64,000 nt of DNA from Chersky-840 sp035532735 (GTDB taxonomy: Bacteria > Actinomycetota > Acidimicrobiia > Acidimicrobiales > UBA8190), in the NCBI GenBank assembly GCA_035532735.1, contig DATKQM010000062.1, positions 1 to 64,000 of the forward strand, read 5' to 3'. Positions 56,693-64,000 of the stretch are shown one piece after another. Both the position numbers and the translations under genes were made by a program. Every line of letters begins with the position of its first letter. The first letter of the stretch is position 1. The notes below the pieces were generated by a model. The model saw nothing but the letters and a program-made list of their open reading frames with translations, did not search any database and was not told where the DNA came from.

Positions 56693-57545
56693 CATCGCGC
56701 TGGGCACGCTCGTCCTCGTGTCCACTCCCATCGGGAACCTGGGCGATCTCTCACCCAGGGCCCTCGAGGCCTTGGCCGGGGCGGACATCGTGTGCTGTGA
56801 GGACACCCGCCGCACCCGGGGATTGCTGACCCACGCCGGCTTGAAGGGCATCAGGCTGGTGTCGTTGCACGACCACAACGAGATGGCGCGGGTCGAGGAG
56901 ATCCTCGCTCAGCTGGCCCAAGGTCGGACCGTGGCCGTGGTGAGCGACGCCGGCACCCCGGCTGTCTCGGACCCCGGTGCGCGCCTGGTCTCGGCCGCCG
57001 TCGAGGGCGGGTTCTCCGTCACGACGGTCCCGGGCCCGAGCGCGGTGCTGGCCGCCCTCGTGGTGAGCGGGCTCCCCACCGACCGGTTCTGCTTCGAGGG
57101 GTTCCTTCCCCGACGAGGAGGAGACCGCCGTCGTCGGATCGACGCCGTGGCGGGCGACGCTCGCACCATGATCATCTTCGAGGCACCGGGCCGGTTGGGG
57201 GCGACACTGGAAGACCTCTTGGGCGCGTGTGGTCCGGACCGTCGGGTGGTGGTGGCCCGCGAGCTCACCAAGCTCCACGAAGAGCTGTGGCGGGGGACTC
57301 TGGCCGAAGCGGCGAGCGTGTTCACCGAGCGTGAGGTGCGTGGCGAGATCGTGGTGGTGTTGGCCGGAGATCCCGCCGCCGGTCGTGCCCCTGACGACGT
57401 CGACGTGGTGCGCGCCGTGCGGGGAAGGCTCGAAGCCGGTGACAGCCTGCGTGACGCGGCCGCCGCGGTGGCGGCGGAACTCGGGGTCTCCCGTCGACGC
57501 GCCTACGACCTGGCGCTCGAGCTTCGCCGGAATGCGAAGCCGTGA
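56682..57545 (+). CDS. rsmI: 16S rRNA (cytidine1402-2'-O)-methyltransferase
   Basis: A 287-residue tetrapyrrole-methylase-fold enzyme. The N-terminal block LGTLVLVSTPIGNLGDLSPRALEAL and DIVCCEDTRRTRGLL are diagnostic. AVVSDAGTPAVSDPGARLV and VTTVPGPSAVLAALVVSGLPTDRFCFEGFLP form the AdoMet site. The C-terminal helical HTH-like tail is RRRAYDLALELRRN. It 2'-O-methylates C1402 in 16S rRNA near the P site. Start is a GTG at 56682. The block with metG, tatD and rsmA downstream is conserved in actinobacteria. Confidence 0.96.
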   Translation: MTPDIALGTLVLVSTPIGNLGDLSPRALEALAGADIVCCEDTRRTRGLLTHAGLKGIRLVSLHDHNEMARVEEILAQLAQGRTVAVVSDAGTPAVSDPGARLVSAAVEGGFSVTTVPGPSAVLAALVVSGLPTDRFCFEGFLPRRGGDRRRRIDAVAGDARTMIIFEAPGRLGATLEDLLGACGPDRRVVVARELTKLHEELWRGTLAEAASVFTEREVRGEIVVVLAGDPAAGRAPDDVDVVRAVRGRLEAGDSLRDAAAAVAAELGVSRRRAYDLALELRRNAKP

Positions 57546-57607
57546 ACGGCTGTTGGTCCTGAGGGGCCCGGTCGGTTCTCCGGGTGGGAGCATCAAAGGA
57601 AAGGAAT

Positions 57608-58153
57608 GTGACGGTGGCGAGATTCGGGATGGACAAGACCCAGGCACCGCCGGTGGAGCCCGGTGACGCACCTGAGGGCCTGGCCCTGGCGACATTCGCG
57701 GCCGGGTGTTTCTGGGGAGTCGAGGAGTTCTTCCTCGCCATTCCCGGCGTGGTCGATGTCGTATCCGGCTACACCGGTGGGGCACGACCGCAGCCGACCT
57801 ACGAGCAGGTCTGCTCCGGGGCCACGGGCCACGCCGAGGCCGTTCTCGTCACCTTCGACCCGACCAAGGTGTCCTACGACCACCTCCTCGAGGAGTTCTG
57901 GCGTCATCACGACCCCACGACGCCGAACCGACAGGGTCCCGATGTCGGCACCCAGTACCGCTCCGCGGTCTTTGTCCACGACGCCGAACAGGAGCGCCTC
58001 GCCAAGGAGTCCCTCGCGCGATTCCAGGAGCGCTTTCGGCGTCCGATCGTGACCGGGGTATCGCCCGCCACGACCTTCTGGCCGGCTGAGGCGTACCACC
58101 AGCGCTATGTCGAGCGCACCGGGCACGGGGCGTGCCACGTGGCCAACTGGTAG
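57608..58153 (+). CDS. msrA: Peptide-methionine (S)-S-oxide reductase
   Basis: A 181-residue MsrA. The active site is TFAAGCFWGVEEFF with the nucleophilic Cys. The conserved SGYTGGARPQPTYEQVCSGATGHAEAV and EEFWRHHDPTTPNRQGPDVGTQYRSAVF are complete. Resolving Cys are likely near YVERTGHGACHVANW. It repairs oxidised Met residues in the cytoplasm. The GTG at 57608 follows AAAGGAAAGGA. The block rsmI-msrA-metG is therefore interrupted by an oxidative repair gene compared with mycobacteria. Confidence 0.95.
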   Translation: MTVARFGMDKTQAPPVEPGDAPEGLALATFAAGCFWGVEEFFLAIPGVVDVVSGYTGGARPQPTYEQVCSGATGHAEAVLVTFDPTKVSYDHLLEEFWRHHDPTTPNRQGPDVGTQYRSAVFVHDAEQERLAKESLARFQERFRRPIVTGVSPATTFWPAEAYHQRYVERTGHGACHVANW

Positions 58154-58223
58154 GGGTCGGGAGCGCCCGCGGCCCGGCATGGAGCCGGACCGGGGCGCGG
58201 CACGCGGTCGGTACGCTACGTCG

Positions 58224-59729
58224 GTGCCCCGCTTCTACGTGACGACGCCGATCTATTACGTGAACGACGTGCCCCATATCGGGCACGCCTACACGATGGT
58301 GATCGCCGACGCGCTGGCTCGGTGGCACCGACTCCTCGGTGAGGAAGTCTTCTTCCTCACCGGGACCGACGAGCACGGTGACAAGATCGCCCGGGCCGCC
58401 GAGGCGCACGGGGTGTCCCCCCAGGAGTGGGTCGACTCCACGTCCCGACGGTTCGTCGAGGCCTGGGAGGGCCTCGACATCTCCAACGACGACTTCATCC
58501 GGACGACCGAGCCCCGCCATCACGTCGCCGTCCAGCAGTTCCTGCAGAAGATCCACGACAACGGCTTCACCGAGTTGGGCGTCTACAGCGGGCTCTACTG
58601 CGTCTCATGCGAGGACTACAAAAAGGAGTCCGAGCTCATCGACGGCAATTGCGCCATCCACGGCACGCCGGTGGAGCTGCTCGAGGAGGAGAACTACTTC
58701 TTCAAGCTGAGCGCCTTCGAGGGGCGCCTCCTCGAGTGGTACGAGGCCAATCCCGATGCCGTCCGGCCGTCGACGAAGCGCAACGAGGCGCTGGGCATCA
58801 TCAAGGGCGGCCTCGAGGACATCTCGATCACCCGCACCTCCACCCGGTGGGGGGTCGAGGTGCCGTGGGACCGGGCCCATGTCTTCTATGTCTGGTACGA
58901 CGCGCTGGTCAATTACCTCACCGCCATCGGATACGCCGATGACCCGGCCCGGTTCGAGACATGGTGGCCGGCGGTCCATCACATCCTGGGGAAGGACATC
59001 ATCAGGTTCCACTGCGTGTGGTGGCCGGCGATGTGCATGGCCGCGGGCATCGATCCCCCTGCGCACCTCCTGGTGCACGGGTGGTTGCTCGTCTCGGGGG
59101 AGAAGATGTCGAAGTCGAAGGCGAATCAGATCGCCCCGAGCGACCTCACCGACGACTTCGGTGTCGACGCCGTGCGGTATTTCTTGCTGCGCGACACGCC
59201 GTTCGGGACCGACGGCGATTTCTCCTACGAGGGCATCACGGCCCGGTACAACGCTGATCTGGCCAACAATCTGGGGAACCTCCTGGCCCGCGTGGCGACG
59301 GTGGTCGGGTCGAAGTGCAACGGGTTGGGGCCCGCGGCGGATCCCGACAGCCGGCTGGCGGCGGTGAGCGCCGCGGTCGTCGCCGACGCCACCGCGGCGT
59401 GGCACGAAGGACAGCCGCATCTCGCCCTCGAGGCGACCTGGCGACTCATTCGCGAGACCAACGCCGAGCTCGAGACGGCCGAGCCCTGGAAGGCCGAGCC
59501 CGGTCCTGGTGTCTCGGCGGTCCTTGGCAGCGCGCTCGAAGCGATGCGCATCGTAGCGTTGCTGGTCTCGCCGGCCATGCCCGACACGAGCGCGGAGATC
59601 TGGCGCCGGCTCGGCCTCGACGGGCGTCCCGAGGATCGCCGCCTTCCGAAGGACGCGGCGTGGGGTGGGCACCCCGGTGGAGGCCCGGTCGAGAAGGCGG
59701 CCCCGCTCTTCCCTCGACGACGCGAATGA
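58224..59729 (+). CDS. metG: Methionyl-tRNA synthetase
   Basis: A 501-residue class I synthetase. HIGH motif is VPHIGHAYTM (residues 18-21), KMSKS is GEKMSKSKANQIAP. The CP-domain Cys set (LYCVSCEDYKKESELIDGNCAIHG) is partial, as in the short, single-knuckle MetG1-type. The anticodon-binding helices follow (NADLANNLGNLL, ETNAELETAEPWK). It charges tRNA-Met. The GTG at 58224 (MPRFYVTTPIYYVNDVPHIG) is the family start. The tatD start overlaps the stop as ATGA. Confidence 0.97.
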   Translation: MPRFYVTTPIYYVNDVPHIGHAYTMVIADALARWHRLLGEEVFFLTGTDEHGDKIARAAEAHGVSPQEWVDSTSRRFVEAWEGLDISNDDFIRTTEPRHHVAVQQFLQKIHDNGFTELGVYSGLYCVSCEDYKKESELIDGNCAIHGTPVELLEEENYFFKLSAFEGRLLEWYEANPDAVRPSTKRNEALGIIKGGLEDISITRTSTRWGVEVPWDRAHVFYVWYDALVNYLTAIGYADDPARFETWWPAVHHILGKDIIRFHCVWWPAMCMAAGIDPPAHLLVHGWLLVSGEKMSKSKANQIAPSDLTDDFGVDAVRYFLLRDTPFGTDGDFSYEGITARYNADLANNLGNLLARVATVVGSKCNGLGPAADPDSRLAAVSAAVVADATAAWHEGQPHLALEATWRLIRETNAELETAEPWKAEPGPGVSAVLGSALEAMRIVALLVSPAMPDTSAEIWRRLGLDGRPEDRRLPKDAAWGGHPGGGPVEKAAPLFPRRRE

Positions 59730-60592
59730 CCTCGGTGGACGGCGGATCGGCACCTACCGCCCGTTGGATCGACTCGCACTGTCACATCCAGGACCGGTAC
59801 CGGCCCGAGGAGGACGAGCTCTTCTCGGTGCTGGCCGAAGCCTGGGGTGCCGGGGTGGGGGGCGTGGTGTGCGTCGGCACCGACGCCACGACCTCTCGCC
59901 AGGCCGTGGCGCTGGCCCGGCGCGTGCGCGCTGGCATCGCAGAGGGCCAGGGTGGCGCCGAGGGTGCCATCCCGGCAGATTTCGGGGTGTGGGCGACGAT
60001 GGGGCTGCATCCTCATGACGCCGTCCACGGCGTCGAGGAGGTCGCCGTCGCTCTCGAAGCCGAGATCGTGGCCGGGCGCGGCCTCGTCGTGGCGGTCGGG
60101 GAGTGTGGGTTCGACTACCACTACGAGCACTCGCCGCGACAAGCCCAGCGCGACGTGTTCGCGGCGCAAGTCGAGTTGGCCCGTCGTCACGACCTCACGC
60201 TCGTGGTGCACTCGCGCGACGCGTGGGACGACACGCTCGACGTGTTGGGCGCGGCGGGCCCTCCGGCGCGGACGGTGTTGCACTGCTTCACGGGAGGCCC
60301 CAACGAAGCGCGACGCTGTCTCGACATCGGTGCGTATCTCTCCTTCAGCGGCATCGTCACCTTCAGAGGTGCGCAAGACGTACGCGACGCGGCGGCGTTG
60401 TGCCCACTCGATCGGCTCATGGTGGAGACCGACGCCCCTTTTCTGGCCCCGGTCCCGCACCGGGGAAAGCAAAATCGACCGGCCTGGGTGGTCGACGTCG
60501 GTGCCGCGGTCTCGGAGATCAAAGGCATTCCAGTCACGTCACTCGCCGAGACTTCCACGGCCGCCACGCGCGCCGCATTCGCGCTCTCCTGA
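59726..60592 (+). CDS. tatD: TatD-family DNase/hydrolase
   Basis: A 288-residue TIM-barrel metal-dependent hydrolase. Metal ligands are in WIDSHCHIQD, VGECGFDYHYEHSP, TLVVHSRDAWDD, TVLHCFTGGP and LMVETDAPFLAPVPHRGKQNRP. The family has 3'-5' exonuclease activity and processes oxidised DNA and D-Tyr-tRNA-like substrates. The ATG at 59726 overlaps the metG stop as ATGA, so the two are coupled. In M. tuberculosis the next gene is rpfB. Here it is an RlpA-like gene. Confidence 0.96.
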   Translation: MTSVDGGSAPTARWIDSHCHIQDRYRPEEDELFSVLAEAWGAGVGGVVCVGTDATTSRQAVALARRVRAGIAEGQGGAEGAIPADFGVWATMGLHPHDAVHGVEEVAVALEAEIVAGRGLVVAVGECGFDYHYEHSPRQAQRDVFAAQVELARRHDLTLVVHSRDAWDDTLDVLGAAGPPARTVLHCFTGGPNEARRCLDIGAYLSFSGIVTFRGAQDVRDAAALCPLDRLMVETDAPFLAPVPHRGKQNRPAWVVDVGAAVSEIKGIPVTSLAETSTAATRAAFALS

Positions 60593-60859
60593 ATCACGCA
60601 TCACTCGACTCCACCAAGAGAATTCCCTGTGGCCGCAATGTTGCGCTCTGTGATCGTTTCACCCCGTGAAATGGGTGTTGTCCACAGGGTCGCCCCACAA
60701 CCCTTCGGGCGAGGTAGCCCTTGTGTCACGCTCTGTCGCATCTTTCACAGCGCAGCGAGCTTTGAGGACGCAGGTGTGACAAACGTGACGGCTGCGCTCG
60801 GAGCATTGAATTGATGGTGCGCGCGACGTCGCCTAGCGTCGTGTTCGATCCCGACGCAG
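60593..60859 (+). other. Intergenic region before the RlpA-like gene
   Basis: About 270 bases, noticeably less GC-rich than the flanks, with no credible gene. It includes TTGTCCACA (60678-60686, a DnaA-box-like word, single copy), and CTTTCACAG plus TTTGAGGACG near 60750-60770, suggestive of a promoter. In many actinobacteria the equivalent place upstream of rpf genes carries a c-di-AMP (ydaO) riboswitch. I do not see its conserved elements. Confidence 0.5.
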
Positions 60860-61588
60860 TTGACATGGAGTCCGCAGAGGAAGGGTGGAGATCTGAGGAC
60901 CCGCAGCGCCGGGGGGTGGCGACACGGAATTCAGCTGGGGTGTTGTCTGGCCCTGGTGGTTGTGCCGCTCCTCCTGCTTGCCACACCGCAACGCGCGACG
61001 TTGCACGGTCTGAGGCACCACGCCGGTGTCGCACAGCACCGCGCCGACGAGGCGCTCACGCGTCTGTCGACGTCCTGGACAACGCCCGCCGGTTTCGCCG
61101 GTCTGGTGCGTTCGACATCGCGAACTCCGCGGGCTCGAACAGTATCGACCGATCTCGGACCTCAGACGCACATCGTCAACGTGTCGTTTCGCCAAGTGCT
61201 GCCCACTACGACCACGACCGCGCCGTCGCCTCCTCCGCCCCCCACCCCGAAGCCGGTTGTCGCGGTGTCGGTGTCAGCGGACGTCGGCCCCAAGTCCCCG
61301 GTGGCGCCGACACCGAAGCCCGTGGTCGCTGTGCCCCCCACCCCGCAACACACCTCGACGGGGCTGGCCTCGTGGTACGGCGCTCGGGCCGGCACCTGTG
61401 CGAGCCCGTCCCTGGCGTTCGGAACGGTGGTGACCGTCACCGACGTCTCGACAGGGGCGTCGGTCCGCTGCACCGTCGACGACCGAGAGGCGCAAAACCC
61501 CGGGCGGGTCATCGACCTGGCTCCCGCCACGTTCTCCCAGCTGGCGAGCCTCGTGGTCGGGGTCATCGAGGTGCGTCTGAGCTGGTGA
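60860..61588 (+). CDS. Secreted RlpA-like (double-psi beta-barrel) cell-wall protein
   Basis: A 242-residue exported protein. A membrane/signal segment (GIQLGCCLALVVVPLLLLATP, in parts) is followed by a low-complexity Thr/Pro linker (TTTTTAPSPPPPP) and repeated PKPVVAV motifs. The C-terminal DPBB/RlpA fold is TGLASWYGARAGTCASPSLA, then FGTVVTVTDVSTGASVRC and NPGRVIDLAPATFSQLA with the catalytic Asp. RlpA cleaves denuded glycan or stabilises septal wall. It occupies the slot between tatD and rsmA that usually holds RpfB. The TTG start at 60860 lacks a good ribosome-binding site, so the true start is uncertain. Confidence 0.85.
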   Translation: MTWSPQRKGGDLRTRSAGGWRHGIQLGCCLALVVVPLLLLATPQRATLHGLRHHAGVAQHRADEALTRLSTSWTTPAGFAGLVRSTSRTPRARTVSTDLGPQTHIVNVSFRQVLPTTTTTAPSPPPPPTPKPVVAVSVSADVGPKSPVAPTPKPVVAVPPTPQHTSTGLASWYGARAGTCASPSLAFGTVVTVTDVSTGASVRCTVDDREAQNPGRVIDLAPATFSQLASLVVGVIEVRLSW

Positions 61589-61616
61589 GCGCCGTCCACC
61601 TCGTGGTGGCGGCACC

Positions 61617-62480
61617 ATGCAGGGTGTGACACTCTCTCGCCGCCAGGTCCGCGACCTGCTCGACGAGCACGGGTTGACGCCCAGTCGGGCGCTCGGTCAG
61701 AACTTCGTCGTCGACGCCAACACGGTCCGGCGCATCGCCCGCCTGTCGGGCATCGGGCCCGGGACCCGCGTGGTCGAGATCGGGGCCGGGCTCGGCGCGC
61801 TCACTGAGGCGCTGGTCGAGACGGGCGCTCGTGTCACTGCTGTCGAGGTCGACCGCGGCCTGGTCCCGTTGCTCCGGTCGCAGGTCGAGCTCCGTGGCGT
61901 GTCGGTGGTCGAGGCTGACGCGTTGACACTGGACTGGGCCAAGCTCCTCGAGACGACCGAGCCCGGGCCGGGCTCGGTGTCGTGGATGATGGTGGCGAAC
62001 CTCCCCTACAACGTGGCGGTCCCGGTCGTGGTGCGCGTCCTCGACGAGGCTCAGGCCGTGCGGTCGATGCTCGTCATGGTCCAACGAGAGGTGGGCGAGC
62101 GACTGGCGGCGGGACCCGGCTCCAAGGCCTATGGCGCAGTGTCGGTGAAGGTGGCGTATCACGCCACGGCACGAGTCGTGGGGCGCGTCCCGGCGTCGGT
62201 GTTCGTGCCCCGTCCCGCCGTCGAGTCGGTATTGGTCCGCATCGAGCGTCGTGACAGCGTGGCGGTGGACCCCGCCGTGGTGCCCGCGGCGGCGATGTTC
62301 GAGTTGGTGCGGGCGGGCTTCGGCCATCGCCGCAAGATGCTGCGCCAGTCGCTGGCGGGATTGGTGTCTCCCGACGCGTTCTCTGCTTCTGGCATCAACC
62401 CCGAAGCGCGCGCCGAGACGCTCGGGGTCGAGGAGTGGGGGAGACTGACCGCATGCGCCTTGGAACACCCTGTCCCGTGA
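61617..62480 (+). CDS. rsmA: 16S rRNA (adenine1518/1519-N6,N6)-dimethyltransferase
   Basis: A 287-residue KsgA/RsmA enzyme. SRALGQNFVVDANTVRRIA is the N-terminal signature. VVEIGAGLGALTEALVETGARV is motif I. VANLPYNVAVPVVVRVLD is the catalytic NLPY block. PRPAVESVLVRIERR, then the C-terminal helix GFGHRRKMLRQSLAGL, complete it. It dimethylates two adenines near the 3' end of 16S rRNA and acts in 30S assembly. The ATG is at 61617. ispE follows 16 bases later in the conserved order. Confidence 0.97.
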   Translation: MQGVTLSRRQVRDLLDEHGLTPSRALGQNFVVDANTVRRIARLSGIGPGTRVVEIGAGLGALTEALVETGARVTAVEVDRGLVPLLRSQVELRGVSVVEADALTLDWAKLLETTEPGPGSVSWMMVANLPYNVAVPVVVRVLDEAQAVRSMLVMVQREVGERLAAGPGSKAYGAVSVKVAYHATARVVGRVPASVFVPRPAVESVLVRIERRDSVAVDPAVVPAAAMFELVRAGFGHRRKMLRQSLAGLVSPDAFSASGINPEARAETLGVEEWGRLTACALEHPVP

Positions 62481-62496
62481 GCTTCGGAGCCACACC

Positions 62497-63297
62497 GTGG
62501 AGGTGAGTGTCACCGCCTCTGCCAAGCTCACGTTGTCGCTGCGGGTGACGGGAGTGAGAGGCGACGGCCTTCACCTCCTGGACGCGGAGATGGTCTCGAT
62601 CGACCTCGCCGACACCCTCGCCTTTGAAGCGGGCTCGGGGATCGTGGTGGACGACGAGGTGCGCGGCGGTCTCGGAGTCGCAGGCGTGCCCGCCGGTCCC
62701 GAGAACCTGGTCACCAGGGCCCTCGCCGCAGTGCAACGGAGCGCGGCTGTCCGTCTCGTGAAGCGCATCCCGGTCGGTGCCGGGCTCGGGGGTGGGTCGG
62801 CCGATGCGGCCGCGGTGTTGCGTTGGGCCCGATGCGACGACCTGGCTTTGGCGGTCAGGCTCGGCGCCGATGTCCCGTTTTGCGTGCGCGGCGGACGGGC
62901 GCGGGTGACAGGGGTGGGGGAGATCCTCGAGCCTTTGTCGTTCGAGAACCGACGTTTCATTCTCCTCATGCCGCCGGTCTCGGTGGACACCGGTGCGGTC
63001 TATGCGCGCTGGGACGACCGAGGGGCCAACGCGGTCGGCCACCGCGGCAAGGAGGACTCGGAGGCGAACGACCTCGAAGCGGCCGCCATCGACGTCGCCC
63101 CGACGCTGGCTCGTTGGCGCGACCGACTGGCCGAGGTCACCGGCCTGCGGCCGCGGCTGGCCGGCAGCGGGTCGTCGTGGTTCGTGGAAAGCGACGGCGA
63201 GGAGCTCGGTATCGCCGAAAGAGAATTCCTCGAGCTCGACGGTGAGCGCGCTCCGTTGGTGGCGGTGCGAACGGTGCCCGCGTACCAGGTCTCGTAA
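62497..63297 (+). CDS. ispE: 4-diphosphocytidyl-2-C-methyl-D-erythritol kinase
   Basis: A 266-residue GHMP kinase of the MEP isoprenoid pathway. The start VSVTASAKLTLSLRVTGVRGDGLHLLD matches IspE, and the ATP loop is IPVGAGLGGGSADAAAVLRWA. The C-terminal catalytic glycine loop is LAGSGSSWFV. It is somewhat short (usually 280-310), which fits actinobacterial members. The GTG at 62497 lies 16 bases after rsmA. It phosphorylates CDP-ME at O2 with ATP. Confidence 0.95.
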   Translation: MEVSVTASAKLTLSLRVTGVRGDGLHLLDAEMVSIDLADTLAFEAGSGIVVDDEVRGGLGVAGVPAGPENLVTRALAAVQRSAAVRLVKRIPVGAGLGGGSADAAAVLRWARCDDLALAVRLGADVPFCVRGGRARVTGVGEILEPLSFENRRFILLMPPVSVDTGAVYARWDDRGANAVGHRGKEDSEANDLEAAAIDVAPTLARWRDRLAEVTGLRPRLAGSGSSWFVESDGEELGIAEREFLELDGERAPLVAVRTVPAYQVS

Positions 63298-63334
63298 CAT
63301 CGAGTACCCGGTCTCTTGAAGGGCCCTGACGCGG

Positions 63335-63361
63335 CACTCCCGCCCGGAAGGGGCGGGAGTG
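63335..63361 (+). terminator. Strong hairpin between ispE and bS22
   Basis: CACTCCCGCCC (63335-63345) and GGGCGGGAGTG (63351-63361) are perfect 11-base inverted repeats around a five-base loop (GGAAG). It lies between the convergent ispE and bS22 genes and can terminate both strands. No T-tract on either side is strong. Confidence 0.85.
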
Positions 63362-63372
63362 AGTTCTGCGGC

Positions 63373-63474
63373 TTACTTGCCCGCCGCCCGCCGTTGCCAG
63401 CGGGTGGCTTTCAGCATCTTCTTGTGCTTCTTCTTGCGCATGCGCTTGCGGCGCTTCTTGATCAGCGATCCCAT
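63373..63474 (-). CDS. 30S ribosomal protein bS22 (AURKAIP1/COX24 domain)
   Basis: A 33-residue, highly basic protein: MGSLIKKRRKRMRKKKHKK, then MLKATRWQRR. The GSLIKKRRKRM-KKKHKKML-TR-QRR pattern is the COX24/AURKAIP1 domain, which in mycobacterial ribosomes is protein bS22 in the small subunit. ATG 63474, TAA 63373. Too short for routine ORF callers. It is close to the ispE terminator and is transcribed toward it. Confidence 0.9.
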   Translation of the reverse strand: MGSLIKKRRKRMRKKKHKKMLKATRWQRRAAGK

Positions 63475-63560
63475 GTCTATGCGCAGGTTAGCGGCCTTTT
63501 GACGACAACCGCCAAGTAGCCTCTCGCCCGGAACGGACTCAGGCTCGTCGGAGGTGAAGG

Positions 63561-63926
63561 GTGAGGTATCAGCTGGTTGCCGTCGATCACGTCCAACTGG
63601 CCATGCCCCAGGGCCGGGAGGCCGAGGCCCGTGTCTTTTACCAAGACCTGCTCGGGCTCGAGGAGCGCCCCAAGCCCCCGGTGCTCGCCGCCCGGGGAGG
63701 ATGTTGGTTCTCCAACGACCGGGTGACGCTGCACCTGGGGGTGGATGACGACTTCCGCCCCGCCCGCAAGGCGCACCCGGCCCTGGTCGTCGAAGACCTC
63801 GACGACCTGTGTGGGTCGCTCGAATCAGCGGGGCGAAAGGTCCGTTTCGACGACGACATGCCTGGGGTCCGGCGATGCTATGTGGACGACCCTTTCGGGA
63901 ATCGACTCGAGTTGATCGAGGCGTGA
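63561..63926 (+). CDS. VOC-family (glyoxalase/dioxygenase superfamily) protein
   Basis: A 121-residue single-module VOC protein. YQLVAVDHVQLAMPQGREAEARVFYQDLLGLEERPKPP is the N-terminal beta-alpha-beta block. The C-terminal PGVRRCYVDDPFGNRLELIEA holds the usual metal Glu. HLGVDDDFRPARKAHPALVVEDLDDL is the linker module. Related proteins are annotated as glyoxalase or bleomycin resistance. Substrate unknown. The GTG at 63561 follows GGAGGTGAAGG. It is not broken, unlike the paralogue at 9453-9838. Confidence 0.9.
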   Translation: MRYQLVAVDHVQLAMPQGREAEARVFYQDLLGLEERPKPPVLAARGGCWFSNDRVTLHLGVDDDFRPARKAHPALVVEDLDDLCGSLESAGRKVRFDDDMPGVRRCYVDDPFGNRLELIEA

Positions 63927-63956
63927 CATCCTACGGGGGACGGCCATAGCGCCCCT

Positions 63957-64000
63957 TGGCGGGTAGTTCAATCGGCAGAACGCCGGCCTTTGGAGCCGGA
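63957..64000 (+). tRNA. tRNA-Gln (anticodon TTG), 5' 44 bases, cut by window end
   Basis: TGGCGGG is the 5' acceptor strand, followed by TA, the D-stem GTTC/GAAC with loop AATCGGCA, and the anticodon stem CCGGC/GCCGG around loop CTTTGGA. The loop places TTG at positions 34-36, which reads CAA, so the tRNA is Gln. The variable and T arms lie beyond the end. In many actinobacteria a tRNA-Gln precedes glmU just after the ispE block, which fits. Confidence 0.93.

Noticed and set aside
60678..60686. DnaA box TTGTCCACA as part of an origin
   Set aside because: It is a single copy with no dnaA or dnaN nearby and no box cluster.

Overview
The window reads as chromosomal DNA of a high-GC actinobacterium. 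Four things point to this: many GTG starts, ATGA/GTGA start-stop overlaps, the block rsmI-msrA-metG-tatD-(DPBB protein)-rsmA-ispE-tRNA-Gln, and the tiny ribosomal proteins bL37 and bS22. The lipid and CoA genes (two acyl-CoA dehydrogenases, a lipid-transfer-type thiolase, a MaoC hydratase, a luciferase-like monooxygenase) and the lone PilB-type ATPase fit a free-living lineage such as Acidimicrobiia. That class call is inference, not proof. No rRNA, CRISPR array, insertion sequence, integrase or phage gene was seen.

Layout. 0-10 kb: a frame-disrupted HMA metal-binding fragment on the left edge, an ArsR regulator with a perfect inverted repeat before its start, chorismate mutase, a TTCGAA tandem array, a peroxiredoxin, bS18 with a long acidic tail, typA, and a 1083-residue zinc-ribbon/cyclase/ATPase/TPR protein. 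10-20 kb: ArsB-like permease, DOPA-type extradiol dioxygenase, amidase, a decayed trmO, an acyltransferase-SGNH protein, a GTGA-coupled oxidoreductase and polytopic membrane protein, and a MerR regulator. 20-30 kb: the C1 pair fchA/fhs, a second amidase, a PilB-type ATPase, an unusually repeat-rich gene-poor stretch, a SRPBCC protein, a bicupin, acylphosphatase and a CDF metal exporter. 30-36 kb: a tightly packed run on the minus strand (LLM oxidoreductase, thiolase, KAS III, nucleotidyltransferase, GH20). 36-41 kb: NfuA-like protein, two acyl-CoA dehydrogenases and a MarR-MFS operon. 41-45 kb: an NRAMP-related transporter with altered metal-site residues, a structured leader before it, and a PRC/MgtE-N/CBS protein. 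45-49 kb: a glycosyltransferase, methyltransferase and alpha/alpha-toroid cassette facing a second methyltransferase. 49-64 kb: Gdt1-like exporter, aminopeptidase N, PfkB kinase, GDPD-like protein, bL37, ychF, DUF192, rsmI, msrA, metG, tatD, RlpA-like protein, rsmA, ispE, bS22, a VOC protein and the start of tRNA-Gln.

How the genes work together. Divalent-metal handling recurs: HMA fragment, CDF exporter, NRAMP-related transporter with MgtE-N/CBS partner, Gdt1-like exporter. FchA and Fhs form a formate-to-methenyl-THF interconversion pair. The 45-49 kb cassette and the 30-36 kb operon look biosynthetic, and I know no described pathway that matches either. Three genes (HMA fragment, a VOC protein at 9.5-9.8 kb, trmO at 13.7-14.0 kb) carry net frameshifts. 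These are either true pseudogenes or assembly indels.
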